A stretch of DNA of 64,000 bases from an uncultured Aurantimonas sp. (lineage in GTDB: Bacteria; Pseudomonadota; Alphaproteobacteria; Rhizobiales; Rhizobiaceae). Positions 43,998 to 52,857 of this stretch are shown one piece after another. The DNA is taken from the NCBI GenBank assembly GCA_947488615.1, contig CANKZU010000006.1, positions 62,001-126,000 of the forward strand, read 5' to 3'. Each line of letters opens with the position of its first letter. Position 1 is the stretch's first letter. Both the position numbers and the translations under genes were made by a program. A model generated the notes under the pieces. It was not told where the DNA came from. It made no database searches and saw only the letters and a program-made list of their open reading frames with translations.

Positions 43998-44531
43998 TCA
44001 GACGTCGTGTGTGGCAGGACCCTGCCGGTGGACCAGAGTGCCGGAGAGTTCCTCGGCGAGGCGGGCGAGCGTCGCGATGATCGACAGCGCCGCCCCGACC
44101 GGTATCGCCGCGTAGATGAAGCCGATCGATATCTTCTGGCCGAAGAAGGGATCACTGACGCCGGCGATGGTCTGCCGGGCAGTTCGCTCGGTCATCGCCC
44201 AGCCATACCAGACCATGACCCCGAGAACGCCGAGCGTCAGGCCCGCGAGGAGAACGGCAAGAAACTTACGAGCCGACGGCGGCACGCGCGCGATCAGAAG
44301 ATCCACCGAGATCAGGGAGCCGGCGCGCAGACAGGCCACCAGGCCGAGATAGACCATCCAGATCATCAGCGAGCGGGCCGTCACCTCGGACCAGGTCGAC
44401 GGTCGCTCCAGCACGAAGCGGGTCAGAACCTGCCAGAAGGTGATCACCGACATGAGCGCGAGAAGCGCCATGGCTGTCCATAGGGACAGGCGCAAGACCC
44501 AACGATCGATGGCGCGCAGGACAGTCAGCAT
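43998..44531 (-). CDS. TRAP transporter small permease (DctQ family)
   Basis: A 177-residue protein with four helices. The DctQ region STWSEVTARSLMIWMVYLGL is followed by a LRAGSLISVDLLIARVPPSA loop. It is the middle gene of the P-Q-M operon, 80 bp after the receptor. Confidence 0.9.
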   Translation of the reverse strand: MLTVLRAIDRWVLRLSLWTAMALLALMSVITFWQVLTRFVLERPSTWSEVTARSLMIWMVYLGLVACLRAGSLISVDLLIARVPPSARKFLAVLLAGLTLGVLGVMVWYGWAMTERTARQTIAGVSDPFFGQKISIGFIYAAIPVGAALSIIATLARLAEELSGTLVHRQGPATHDV

Positions 44532-44611
44532 CGATGGCCCTTGTTGCTGGTGTCGAAGACGACAAGGGCCGGGACGTCGCCGCCCGGCCCTGTCGTCGTC
44601 CTACAAATGCG

Positions 44612-45592
44612 TCACTTGCCGGTGTCGCGGATGGCGTCGAGCTTCTCCTGACCGAACCGCTCGGCGTATTTGGCCATCAGCGGCTCCAGCGCTTTCTCGA
44701 AGGCGGCGCGATCGACGTCCTCGGTCACCTCCATGCCCGCCTCCTTCAGCGTGGCGACGCCCGAATCGGCGTCGGAGCGAACCTTCTCGCGCATCGCGGC
44801 GGCGCCCGCCTTGGCGGCTTCGCGGAAGGCCTCCTTCTCCTCGTCGCTCAAGCCGTCCCAGACCGTCGGCGACATCAGAATGAGGGCTGGCGAATAGACG
44901 TGGTTGGTCAGCGAGAGGTGCTTTTGAACCTCCGCGAACTTGGCCGAGAGAATCACTCCGATCGGATTTTCCTGGCCGTCGACGGTGCCCTGCTGGAGCG
45001 CGGTAAACAGCTCCGGAAAGGCCATCGGCGTCGGCAGCACGCCGAGTTCGGAGAAGGCCTCCATATGCACCTGGTTTTCCATGGTGCGGATCTTCAGGCC
45101 CTCGGCGTCCTCGGGCGTTGTCACCGCGCGCCTGGAATTGGTCAGGTTGCGGAAGCCGTTCTCGCCCCAGGCGAGAGCGATCAGGCCGTTGTCCGGGAAC
45201 TTGTCCAGCAATTCCTGGCCGATCGGCCCATCGAGCACGGCATGGGCGTGATCGTAGTCGCGGAACAGGAACGGAATGTCGGTGATCAGTGTCTCCGGCA
45301 CGAAATTGCCGACTGGACCGGTCGAGGTGATGACGAGATCGACCGTACCGAGCTGTGCACCCTCCACCATCTCGCGTTCGCCACCGAGGGCATTGGCCGG
45401 GAACTGCTTGATGGTGAATTTGCCGTCGGTGAGTTTTTCGAGCTCCTCGGCCATCGCCGTGGCACCGATGCCGTAATGCGAGGTTTCGGACAGCGAATAG
45501 CCGAGCTTCAACTCAACGGCATTGGCCGCTGAAACAGTCCACCCTGCAAATAGCGCGGCGAGGCCCGCGGCTGTTAGCGTTCTGATGGTCAT
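44612..45592 (-). CDS. TRAP transporter solute receptor (DctP family)
   Basis: A 326-residue periplasmic receptor. The ATG at 45592 follows GGGAGGAATC and gives a Sec signal (TIRTLTAAGLAALFAGWTVS, cleavage near ANAV). Body motifs are typical: FPANALGGEREMVEGAQLG, GLKIRTMENQVHMEAF and FPELFTALQQGTVDGQENP. Unlike the two other DctP proteins here it has no twin arginine. Confidence 0.92.
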   Translation of the reverse strand: MTIRTLTAAGLAALFAGWTVSAANAVELKLGYSLSETSHYGIGATAMAEELEKLTDGKFTIKQFPANALGGEREMVEGAQLGTVDLVITSTGPVGNFVPETLITDIPFLFRDYDHAHAVLDGPIGQELLDKFPDNGLIALAWGENGFRNLTNSRRAVTTPEDAEGLKIRTMENQVHMEAFSELGVLPTPMAFPELFTALQQGTVDGQENPIGVILSAKFAEVQKHLSLTNHVYSPALILMSPTVWDGLSDEEKEAFREAAKAGAAAMREKVRSDADSGVATLKEAGMEVTEDVDRAAFEKALEPLMAKYAERFGQEKLDAIRDTGK

Positions 45593-45760
45593 GATTCCTC
45601 CCGTCATATGGCGGCAGCCGTCGAACTGGGCTCCTCCCTTGTCCGTAAGGCCGCATGATGAAGCGGATTTGCGGGAGAATGCCTGACCCTGTCAAGGCGA
45701 TGCGCCGTGGCAGTGGCAGCGAAAGAGCAAAGCAGAAGGCAAGCGGCAACGAATAGCATA

Positions 45761-46171
45761 TCACGCCGTGCCGGCGCGGGCGCAGTCGGCACACAGGCCG
45801 CTGATTTCGATCGCAGTGCGCTGCGGGCAAAACCCCTCGGCTTTGGCCCAGCCGCGCAGTCGCTCCTCGACCACTGCGTCCGAAAACTCCCAGACCCGCG
45901 CGCATCGTCCGCAGATGCCGAAGGCGATCGTCGCGCTCTCGTGATGATCGTGGGGATGGGCGCAGGGCACGAACGCCTTGAGGCTATCGAGCCGGTGGAC
46001 CAGCCCGCGATCGAGCAGCGTATCGAGGGCGCGATAGACCTGCAGCGGCGCGCGAAATCCGTCGTCCCGGAGCCGGTCGAGAATCGTATAGGCGCTCAGC
46101 GGCTCGTCCGCCGCTTTCAGCGCGTCGAAGACGAGGCTCTGGTTCCGCGTCAGTTTATGCGCGGCGGTCAT
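45761..46171 (-). CDS. zur: Fur-family zinc uptake regulator Zur
   Basis: A 136-residue Fur-family repressor. The winged helix occupies about residues 1-75 (LSAYTILDRLRDDGFRAPLQVYRALDTLLDRG). The metal region has HPHDHHES, CGRC and a C-terminal CADC pair, forming the structural zinc site. It overlaps znuB by 4 bp, and Zur-box-like palindromes precede znuC and znuA, so zinc is the ligand rather than iron. Confidence 0.9.
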   Translation of the reverse strand: MTAAHKLTRNQSLVFDALKAADEPLSAYTILDRLRDDGFRAPLQVYRALDTLLDRGLVHRLDSLKAFVPCAHPHDHHESATIAFGICGRCARVWEFSDAVVEERLRGWAKAEGFCPQRTAIEISGLCADCARAGTA

Positions 46172-46995
46172 CGCGGAGCCTTTCCGTCAAGTTCGGCCCG
46201 CCGCCCGACAAACGCCGGCACCGGCAGCAGGCTGACAAGGAACAGCGCGAGCGCGGCGACGACGATCGACGGGCCGGACGGCGTGTCGAAATTCAGCGAG
46301 GCGAAGAGACCGCCGGTCGAGGCGGCGGCGCCGATGAACGCGGCAAGGAGCGCCATCATCTCCGGCGTCGAAGCGAAGCGTCGCGCGGTCGCCGCCGGGA
46401 TGATCAACAGCGCGGTGATCAGGAGGATGCCGACGATCTTCATGGCGATGGCGATGACCACCGCCATCAACAGCATGAAAAGAAATCGCGCCCGTTCCGG
46501 CCGAAGCCCTTCGGCTTCCGCAAGTTCGGTGCTGACGGTGGCGGCGAGCAGCGGACGCCAAAGCACAGTCAGACCGGCGAGGACGAGGATGCCGCCGCCG
46601 AAGATCGCGACAAGGTCGAAGCGCGAGACCGCCAGGATGTCGCCAAACAGGAACCCCATCAGATCGATCCGCACCCAGGTCATGAAGGCGATGATGACCA
46701 GCCCCAGCGCCAGGGTCGAATGGGAGAGGATGCCGAGCAGCGCGTCGGTCGACAGCGCGCCGCGCCGCTCGAGCAGCACGAGGGCGACGGCGACCAGCGC
46801 GGCGACCGCGAAGACGCCGAGCATCAGATCGATCTCGAAGGCCGTCGACAGCGCCACGCCGAGCAGCGCCGAATGGGCCATGGTATCGCCGAAATAGGCC
46901 ATGCGCCGCCAAACGACGAAGCAGCCGAGCGGGCCGGCGACCAGCGCGATGCCGATGCCGGCCACGACGGCACGGACGAAGAAATCATCAAACAT
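46168..46995 (-). CDS. znuB: zinc ABC transporter permease ZnuB
   Basis: A 275-residue ABC-3 family permease with 7-8 helices. Seen: VWRRMAYFGDTMAHSALLGVAL near the start and the EAEGL coupling region. The ATG at 46995 overlaps the end of znuC by 8 bp; the long upstream in-frame extension is the shadow of znuC. It works with ZnuC and ZnuA to import Zn2+. Confidence 0.93.
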   Translation of the reverse strand: MFDDFFVRAVVAGIGIALVAGPLGCFVVWRRMAYFGDTMAHSALLGVALSTAFEIDLMLGVFAVAALVAVALVLLERRGALSTDALLGILSHSTLALGLVIIAFMTWVRIDLMGFLFGDILAVSRFDLVAIFGGGILVLAGLTVLWRPLLAATVSTELAEAEGLRPERARFLFMLLMAVVIAIAMKIVGILLITALLIIPAATARRFASTPEMMALLAAFIGAAASTGGLFASLNFDTPSGPSIVVAALALFLVSLLPVPAFVGRRAELDGKAPR

Positions 46996-47884
46996 CGGCT
47001 GGCTCCCGATCCTTCGGACGATCGGAAAGATGTTCGTCATGGTCATGCTCATGATCATGATCATGAGCATGACCGTGCCCGTCGCCGCCTTTCGGGGGGC
47101 TGCATTCGTCGCCGATCGTTCCGTCTGCGAAACGCACCCGCCCATCCGGCAGATGGGTGTGATCGTGATCGTGCGAATAGATCGCCAGGGTCTCCGCCGC
47201 GCGCGGGCCGAACATGCGCTGGTAGGCCGGCGAATTGGCAACCGATTGCGGCGTCCCCTCGCAGCAGACATGGCCATTGAGACAGATCACCGTATCGGTC
47301 TTGGCCATCACCACATGCAGATCGTGCGAGATCAGCAGCACCGCGCAGCCTTCGGCATCGCGGATATCGGAGATCAGGTCGTAGAGCGCGATCTCGCCGC
47401 TGAAATCGACGCCCTGGACCGGTTCGTCGAGGACAAGAAGATCCGGCTTGCGGATCATCGCGCGGGCGAGCAGCGCCCGCTGAAACTCGCCGCCGGACAG
47501 ACGATGCACCTCGGCCTTGGCGAGATGGGCGATGCCGACGCGGTACAGCGCCTCGGCGACCGCCGCGCGCGAAGCCCGCACGGTCAGCGTCATCAGCCGC
47601 TCGACGCTGAGCGGCAGCGTCCAGTCGATGCTCAGCTGCTGCGGCACGTAGCCGACCGTCAGCCGATTCGCCCGGCGGACCGTGCCCTCGTCGGGCTTCA
47701 ATATGCCGATCGCGGTCTTGGCGGTCGTGGATTTGCCGGAGCCATTGGGGCCGATCAACGTGACGATCTCGCCCCGCCGCAGCGTCAGATCGACACCGCG
47801 CACCATCCAGCGCCCGGAACGGCGCACGCCGACACCGCGCATTGCGACGAGGGTCGAGTCGTCAAAAGAGGAATGAGTCGTCAT
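46988..47884 (-). CDS. znuC: zinc ABC transporter ATPase ZnuC with His-rich tail
   Basis: A 298-residue ABC ATPase. Walker A is GPNGSGKSTTAKT, the signature LSGGEFQRALLARA and Walker B LLVLDEPVQGVD, followed by the H-loop LISHDLHVV. From about residue 230 a tail rich in His and Asp (short DHDH and HAHDHDHEHD runs) extends the usual about 250 residues and could bind or buffer zinc. It is first in znuC-znuB-zur, divergent from znuA. Confidence 0.94.
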   Translation of the reverse strand: MTTHSSFDDSTLVAMRGVGVRRSGRWMVRGVDLTLRRGEIVTLIGPNGSGKSTTAKTAIGILKPDEGTVRRANRLTVGYVPQQLSIDWTLPLSVERLMTLTVRASRAAVAEALYRVGIAHLAKAEVHRLSGGEFQRALLARAMIRKPDLLVLDEPVQGVDFSGEIALYDLISDIRDAEGCAVLLISHDLHVVMAKTDTVICLNGHVCCEGTPQSVANSPAYQRMFGPRAAETLAIYSHDHDHTHLPDGRVRFADGTIGDECSPPKGGDGHGHAHDHDHEHDHDEHLSDRPKDREPADV

Positions 47885-47924
47885 TCGATGCCTAAAAACG
47901 ATGGCTTGCGGAGACTTATGCCAA

Positions 47925-47968
47925 ACGTTATAGCATTACACAACCAGTACGTAATGACATAACATATC
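47925..47968. promoter_or_regulatory. Zur-box-like operators in the znuC-znuA divergent region
   Basis: GTAATGACATAACATATC at 47951-47968 is an imperfect palindrome close to the alphaproteobacterial Zur box. A second, weaker half-palindrome ACGTTATAGCATTAC lies at 47925-47939. They lie between znuC and znuA, where Zur with zinc would repress both. Confidence 0.75.
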
Positions 47969-48020
47969 ATCGCCGGCGCCCGAGCGCGCCAGAATGTGTA
48001 TCGCCCAGAAAGACCCCGTC

Positions 48021-48977
48021 ATGCCGATGCTCCGCCCGCTCTGCCTCGCCGCCGCCCTGTCGATCTTCGCGCCAGCCGCCCAGGCGGACGCTGCGGACGG
48101 CGCGCCCGCCGTCGTCGCCTCGATCAAACCGATCCATTCGCTGGTTGCCGGTGTCATGGACGGCGTCGGCCAACCGACGCTGGTCGTTCAGGGCGCCGGC
48201 TCGCCGCACACCTATCGGATGAAGCCGTCGGAGGCCGAGGCGCTCCAATCCGCCGATGTCGTCTTCTGGGCCGGCGCCTATCTGGAGGCGTTTCTGGTCA
48301 AGCCGCTCGCAACGCTCGGGGCGACAGCGAAAAGCGTCGAGCTGGTCGATGCGCCGGGCGTCGAGAGGCTGCCGTTGCGCGAGGGCGGGCCGTTCGAGGC
48401 CGACGCGCACGAGGATGAAACCGCCAACGCGGCCGCGCACGAAGACGATGGCGGCGCCTTCGACACGCATGTATGGCTCGACCCGGTCAATGCGAAGGCG
48501 ATGGTCGGCGCGATCGAGACGGCGCTCACCGCCACCGACCCGGCCCATGCCGCGACCTACGCGGCCAACGCCGACAAGCTCGAGGCACGGCTGGACGGGC
48601 TGATCGCCAAGACCGAGGCCGACCTCGCCGGCGTGAAGGGCCGTCCCTTTATCGTCTTCCACGACGCCTATCAGTATTTCGAGCGCCGCTTCGCGATGCC
48701 GGCCGCCGGATCGATCACCGTCAGCCCGGAGACGCCCCCCGGCGCGCGGCGGATCGCCGAACTTCAGGCCAAGGTGAAGGCGGTCGGCGCGACCTGCGTC
48801 TTCGCCGAGCCGCAATTCGAGCCGGCGCTTGTCGATGTGGTCATCGAGAGAACCGAAGCGAAGGCGGGCGTGCTCGATCCGGAAGGCGCGGCGCTGACAG
48901 ATGGGCCGGAGCTCTATTTCGAACTGATCGGCAACCTCGCGGCGTCGCTGAAAGACTGTCTTTCGCCGGAAAATTGA
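48021..48977 (+). CDS. znuA: zinc ABC transporter substrate-binding protein ZnuA
   Basis: A 318-residue periplasmic zinc receptor. The signal is MPMLRPLCLAAALSIFAPA, with cleavage near AQAD. The mature protein has SIKPIHSLVAGVM with the first zinc His, an acidic His-containing loop at about 128-148 (DAHEDETANAAAHEDD), THVWLDPVNAKAM, and FHDAYQYFERRF. An upstream ATG at 47994 in frame is possible. It is divergent from znuCB-zur. Confidence 0.93.
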   Translation: MPMLRPLCLAAALSIFAPAAQADAADGAPAVVASIKPIHSLVAGVMDGVGQPTLVVQGAGSPHTYRMKPSEAEALQSADVVFWAGAYLEAFLVKPLATLGATAKSVELVDAPGVERLPLREGGPFEADAHEDETANAAAHEDDGGAFDTHVWLDPVNAKAMVGAIETALTATDPAHAATYAANADKLEARLDGLIAKTEADLAGVKGRPFIVFHDAYQYFERRFAMPAAGSITVSPETPPGARRIAELQAKVKAVGATCVFAEPQFEPALVDVVIERTEAKAGVLDPEGAALTDGPELYFELIGNLAASLKDCLSPEN

Positions 48978-49009
48978 GAGCCGGACCGCGCTCCGTCTCC
49001 CCAATCGGT

Positions 49010-49807
49010 TCAGTCCTTGCCGACCGCGCCGGCAAAGGCCGCCAAGCGCTTGTCGAAAAAGGCGCCGACGCCCTCGCTGGCATCGGCCGTCTCCCAAATA
49101 TCGGCAAGGCGCCGGGCGGTGTCGACGATGGTGGCCTCATTGATGACCGGGCCGAGCGAGCGGGCGAGCGCCTTTGCCGCCGCCACCGCCGTCGGCGAGC
49201 AAGCGAGATAGGGCGCAACCTCCATCTCGATGGCGGCGTCGAGGTCGTCCACGGCTACGGCCTTGGCGAGAAGCCCGAGAGTGACGGCTTCCCCGGCGCC
49301 GAACAGCCGCGCCGACATGAAGACGCGGCGGGCGCGTCCCTCCCCCATCCTGGCCAGCACATACGGTGAAATCGTCGCCGGAATCAGGCCGAGTTTTGTC
49401 TCCGTAAAGGCAAAGCGCGCCGCATCGCTCGCGATCGCGACGTCGCAGACCGCAATCAGCCCCACCCCGCCGCCGAACGCCTGGCCCTGGATGCGGCCGA
49501 TCAGCGGCTTCGGCATCTCGTTGAGGGCTTTGAGCATCCGCGCCAGCGCCGTCGCCTCGGCGATCCGCTCCTCGCGGCTGGCGGCGAACTGCGCCCTCAT
49601 CCAATTCAGGTCGGCTCCCGCGCAGAAGCTCCGGCCTTCACCGGTGAGGACCACGGCGCGGACCGTCTGGTCGGCACCAAGGTCCTCACCCGCGCAGGTC
49701 AGTTCGGCGATCATCTTTGCATTCATGGAGTTGTGCTTCTCCGGCCGTGCCAGCGCCAGCGTCGCCACCCCGCGCTTGTCGATTTCGATGCGGATCGTCT
49801 CCGTCAA
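49010..49807 (-). CDS. liuC: enoyl-CoA hydratase family protein, probable methylglutaconyl-CoA hydratase
   Basis: A 265-residue crotonase-fold enzyme. Seen: ALARPEKHNSMNAKM, the oxyanion loop AGADLNWMR and the catalytic region GQAFGGGVGLIAVCDVAIA. A TTG start at 49807 is preceded by GGGGAGG and leaves 22 bp to mccA; the longer frame runs into mccA. Position after mccA suggests hydration of 3-methylglutaconyl-CoA in leucine breakdown. The exact acyl-CoA substrate is inferred from context. Confidence 0.85.
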   Translation of the reverse strand: MTETIRIEIDKRGVATLALARPEKHNSMNAKMIAELTCAGEDLGADQTVRAVVLTGEGRSFCAGADLNWMRAQFAASREERIAEATALARMLKALNEMPKPLIGRIQGQAFGGGVGLIAVCDVAIASDAARFAFTETKLGLIPATISPYVLARMGEGRARRVFMSARLFGAGEAVTLGLLAKAVAVDDLDAAIEMEVAPYLACSPTAVAAAKALARSLGPVINEATIVDTARRLADIWETADASEGVGAFFDKRLAAFAGAVGKD

Positions 49808-49829
49808 GCGCCTGTCCCTCCCCTGTCGC

Positions 49830-51827
49830 TCACCCCTCCGGCTCCAGCACGAGCAGCAGCGCGCCCTCCTCGACCTGATCGCCGGGCGCGACCAGAAGTT
49901 CGGCGACAATGCCGTCGCGCGGGCTTTTCAGCGTGTGTTCCATCTTCATGGCTTCCAGCACGATCAGCGCCTCGCCCTTCTTCACAGCGCCGCCGGTCTC
50001 GGCTGAAACCAGCTTGACCAGGCCCGGCATCGGCGCGGCGATCTTGTCGCTGGCGATCCCCTCCTCGGCATGGGCGCTGGCGCTCCAGCGGGCGAAGCGA
50101 TGCGCCGCGCCGCCCGCGAACACGGTAACAGCGTCGGCTTCCCTCCCGAGCGCCGCCCCGAAGATGTGGCCATCGATCGACACACGCACCTCCTCGGCCG
50201 CGGTCGCCACGACATCGAGGTTCAACGGCCTCTCCCCTGCGTCCACCGCGAAGCGCCCACCGCCGCGATCGACGACCGCCACGTCCCGCCGTCCATCGCC
50301 CTCCGTCTCGAAGCGTGCCGTCTGGCGCGCCGCTCCCCAGACGCGAAAGCCGCGCAGTCGGGTCCAGGGATCGTCGCCGGCCTCGGCGTCATCAGGCTCC
50401 GTAAGATGGCCAAGCTGTGCCAGCGCGGCGATCGCGACCAGCTCCGACGTCGGCCGAGCGGTTGCCGTCAGCGCCTCCTGGTCGCGGCCGATCAGGCCGG
50501 TATCGACGTCTCCGGCCGCGAACCCCGCATGCGCGGCGAGCCGGCCGAGAAACGCGACATTGGTGACCGAACCGATGATATGTGTGTCGGCCAGAGCTTG
50601 GCGCAACAACCCCAGCGCGCTCGCCCGGTCCGGGCCGTGAACGATCAGCTTGGCGATCATCGGGTCGTAATGCGGGGTGATCCGGTCGCCTTCCCGCACG
50701 CCGGTATCGATCCTGACGCCCTCGCCCGATGGAAACCGCAGATGCGTCAGCGTGCCCGTCGCCGGCAGGAAGCCGCGACCCGCGTCCTCGGCATAGATCC
50801 GCGCCTCGAAGGCATGGCCGCCGATCGTCAGATCGTCCTGGGTGAACGGCAACGCCTCGCCGGCCGCGACGCGCAATTGCAGCTCGACCAGATCGAGGCC
50901 GGTGATCGCTTCCGTCACCGGGTGCTCGACCTGCAGCCGCGTGTTCATCTCCATGAACCAGAAGCGGTCGGGCCGTAGCCCTTCCGATGCGTCGACGATG
51001 AACTCGATCGTTCCCGCGCCCGCATAGCCGATCGCCTTGGCGGCCCTGACCGCCGCCTCGCCCATCGCGGCGCGCATCTCGGCCGGCATTCCCGGCGCCG
51101 GCGCCTCCTCGATCACCTTCTGGTGGCGCCGCTGCAGGGAACAATCGCGCTCAAAGAGATGTACGGCATTGCCGTGCGCATCGCCGAAGACCTGGATTTC
51201 GATATGCCGGGGCTTTTCGACATATTTCTCGATCAGGCAATGCGGGTCGCCGAAAGACGCCTCCCCCTCGCGCCGGGCGCCGTCGAGGGCGGCGCGGAAC
51301 TCGGCCGGATCGTCGACCCGGCGCATCCCCTTGCCGCCGCCGCCAGCCCGCGCCTTGATCAGCACCGGATAGCCGATTTGCTCGGCCTCACCGGCAAGGA
51401 ATTCGGGATTCTGCTCCTCGCCATGATAGCCGGGAACGACCGGCACGCCTGCCTCGTGCATCAGTTTTTTGGCCGCGTCCTTGAGGCCCATGGCGCGGAT
51501 CGCGGCGGCGGACGGGCCGACGAAGATCAATCCCGCCGCCTCGACCGCCGCGACGAAATCCGGATTTTCGGACAGGAAGCCGTAGCCGGGATGGATGGCC
51601 TCCGCGCCGGTCCGTTTGGCGGCCTCGAGGATGCGCTCGCCTCTGAGATAGCTCTCGCCGACCGGCGCCGGGCCGATATGCACGGCCTCGTCGGCCATTT
51701 CGACATGCAGCGCCTTGCGATCGGCGTCGGAGAACACGGCGACGGTGCGGATGCCGAGCCGTTTCGCGGTGCGGATGACTCGGCAGGCGATCTCGCCGCG
51801 ATTGGCGATGAGGAGGGTGGTGAACAT
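49830..51827 (-). CDS. mccA: methylcrotonoyl-CoA carboxylase biotin-carboxylase/biotin-carrier subunit
   Basis: A 665-residue alpha subunit. Biotin carboxylase begins FTTLLIANRGEIACRVIRTA, has the ATP-grasp loop KARAGGGGKGMRRV and FMEMNTRLQVEHPVTE. The biotinyl lysine is in VLEAMKMEHT near residue 630. Start: ATGATG at 51825-51830, with GGAG just upstream; the second ATG overlaps the stop of the preceding membrane-protein gene (TGATG). With mccB it carboxylates 3-methylcrotonyl-CoA. Normally mccB and mccA are adjacent; here two foreign-looking genes lie between. Confidence 0.92.
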   Translation of the reverse strand: MFTTLLIANRGEIACRVIRTAKRLGIRTVAVFSDADRKALHVEMADEAVHIGPAPVGESYLRGERILEAAKRTGAEAIHPGYGFLSENPDFVAAVEAAGLIFVGPSAAAIRAMGLKDAAKKLMHEAGVPVVPGYHGEEQNPEFLAGEAEQIGYPVLIKARAGGGGKGMRRVDDPAEFRAALDGARREGEASFGDPHCLIEKYVEKPRHIEIQVFGDAHGNAVHLFERDCSLQRRHQKVIEEAPAPGMPAEMRAAMGEAAVRAAKAIGYAGAGTIEFIVDASEGLRPDRFWFMEMNTRLQVEHPVTEAITGLDLVELQLRVAAGEALPFTQDDLTIGGHAFEARIYAEDAGRGFLPATGTLTHLRFPSGEGVRIDTGVREGDRITPHYDPMIAKLIVHGPDRASALGLLRQALADTHIIGSVTNVAFLGRLAAHAGFAAGDVDTGLIGRDQEALTATARPTSELVAIAALAQLGHLTEPDDAEAGDDPWTRLRGFRVWGAARQTARFETEGDGRRDVAVVDRGGGRFAVDAGERPLNLDVVATAAEEVRVSIDGHIFGAALGREADAVTVFAGGAAHRFARWSASAHAEEGIASDKIAAPMPGLVKLVSAETGGAVKKGEALIVLEAMKMEHTLKSPRDGIVAELLVAPGDQVEEGALLLVLEPEG

Positions 51828-52561
51828 CATTGCTCCGTGAACCAGCCTACAACCAGTTCCGGCCAACTCTTCCCTTGTTGAATAAATTGAGCGCGAGAAA
51901 AAGATTTAATCTCGCTGCGATTAAAAATCTCCGTCCGTTGTCGCGCGTCATCATAAAATATTATGTATTCGCTCACCGGTAGAATTAAATTCCTTTTATT
52001 ACATTCCTCCGCGCACACAATATAAGGTATAGCCGCGTCTGTCAATCTTCTATATGCCTCCGAATAACCGAGATATATAGTACTTAATGATGCCGAAACA
52101 AATACTAGAAAATAGAAATATGCCCGAGGCGCATAGCCGCGCCTAATCATAGTATTTTGTGTTAATCTATGGAATTGAACAACAAAAGCTGCCGAAAAGA
52201 GCCAAAAACCACTCGCCTGAAGCGCCTTATTTGCAAAAAAATTTAATATAATAAATGATAAAAGACATAATAAAACGATCACGTTCGCAACCCATATTCT
52301 CCAACTCCACTCAAGCTCCCCATCGAATATTTTATTTCCCATACTAGCTGATATAATATGAATAATTATCAATAAAATATACGGAAATGCATATAACGGA
52401 GCAAAAAGAATATCGCTGAATCTCAATATAGTTATAGTTCGAAAATCTATCGTTATAAAAAATCCGATAAAAAATAAGGCTCCTGTGTAAAATGCGGCAG
52501 GCACAAAAACTCTTGCAAAATCGGGAATATTGACTTCTATCGACTTTTTATATGTGCTCAT
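51827..52561 (-). CDS. unknown A+T-rich membrane protein in the toxin position of an antitoxin-like pair
   Basis: A 244-residue protein with five predicted transmembrane segments (about 15-38, 48-73, 86-112, 117-134 and 147-167) and a soluble C-terminus of about 75 residues (RRLTDAAIPYIVCAEECNKR; EYIIFYDDARQRTEIFNRSE). I recognise no family. Its DNA is strikingly A+T-rich with A/T-ending codons, unlike every neighbour, indicating transfer. It overlaps the ribbon-helix-helix gene by 4 bp (ATGA) and mccA by TGATG, so it is co-translated with both. It may be a membrane toxin or effector paired with the small gene, or a passenger. Confidence 0.7.
   Translation of the reverse strand: MSTYKKSIEVNIPDFARVFVPAAFYTGALFFIGFFITIDFRTITILRFSDILFAPLYAFPYILLIIIHIISASMGNKIFDGELEWSWRIWVANVIVLLCLLSFIILNFFANKALQASGFWLFSAAFVVQFHRLTQNTMIRRGYAPRAYFYFLVFVSASLSTIYLGYSEAYRRLTDAAIPYIVCAEECNKRNLILPVSEYIIFYDDARQRTEIFNRSEIKSFSRAQFIQQGKSWPELVVGWFTEQ
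51870..52560. other. A+T-rich segment inside a G+C-rich operon
   Basis: Base composition changes abruptly from the high G+C of mccA to A/T-dominated sequence over the membrane-protein gene, then back to high G+C in the antitoxin-like gene and mccB. No transposase, direct repeat or tRNA border was seen. Confidence 0.75.
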
Positions 52562-52794
52562 ACTTCTTCGTCGCGCAGTGCCCGAATATCCGCAACGATC
52601 TCGTCGACAGTTCGATTGCTCGGAGCCGAACCCGCGAGCGAAAGAAGCGAACGCCGTTCCTGGTTCGGCTCACGCGCGGATTTTTCGAGAAGTTCCCGAA
52701 TCTCCGCCTCAGTCGAACGCTTGTTGGCCTTCGCGCGGGCCTTCGGGGTCTCAAGGACCTCATCGTCCAGCTTGCGCACCGTGATCTGCGCCAT
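52558..52794 (-). CDS. FitA/VapB-like ribbon-helix-helix antitoxin-type protein
   Basis: A 78-residue protein. It starts AQITVRKLDDEVLETPKARAKANKRS, the FitA-type ribbon-helix-helix domain (a DNA-binding beta strand and helix pair), and ends with an acidic tail TVDEIVADIRALRDEEV of the kind that contacts a toxin. A Pro sits where a Leu is usual in the first helix (ETPKA), so DNA binding may be altered. The ATG at 52794 follows GGAGG. The partner downstream is a membrane protein, not the expected PIN nuclease. Codon use is G+C-rich like the host. Confidence 0.72.
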   Translation of the reverse strand: MAQITVRKLDDEVLETPKARAKANKRSTEAEIRELLEKSAREPNQERRSLLSLAGSAPSNRTVDEIVADIRALRDEEV

Positions 52795-52857
52795 TGCGGC
52801 CTCCATGTGCCAGCATAATGATAGCACGGCTAAACCGGCGTTCAAATCGTCGCAGCG

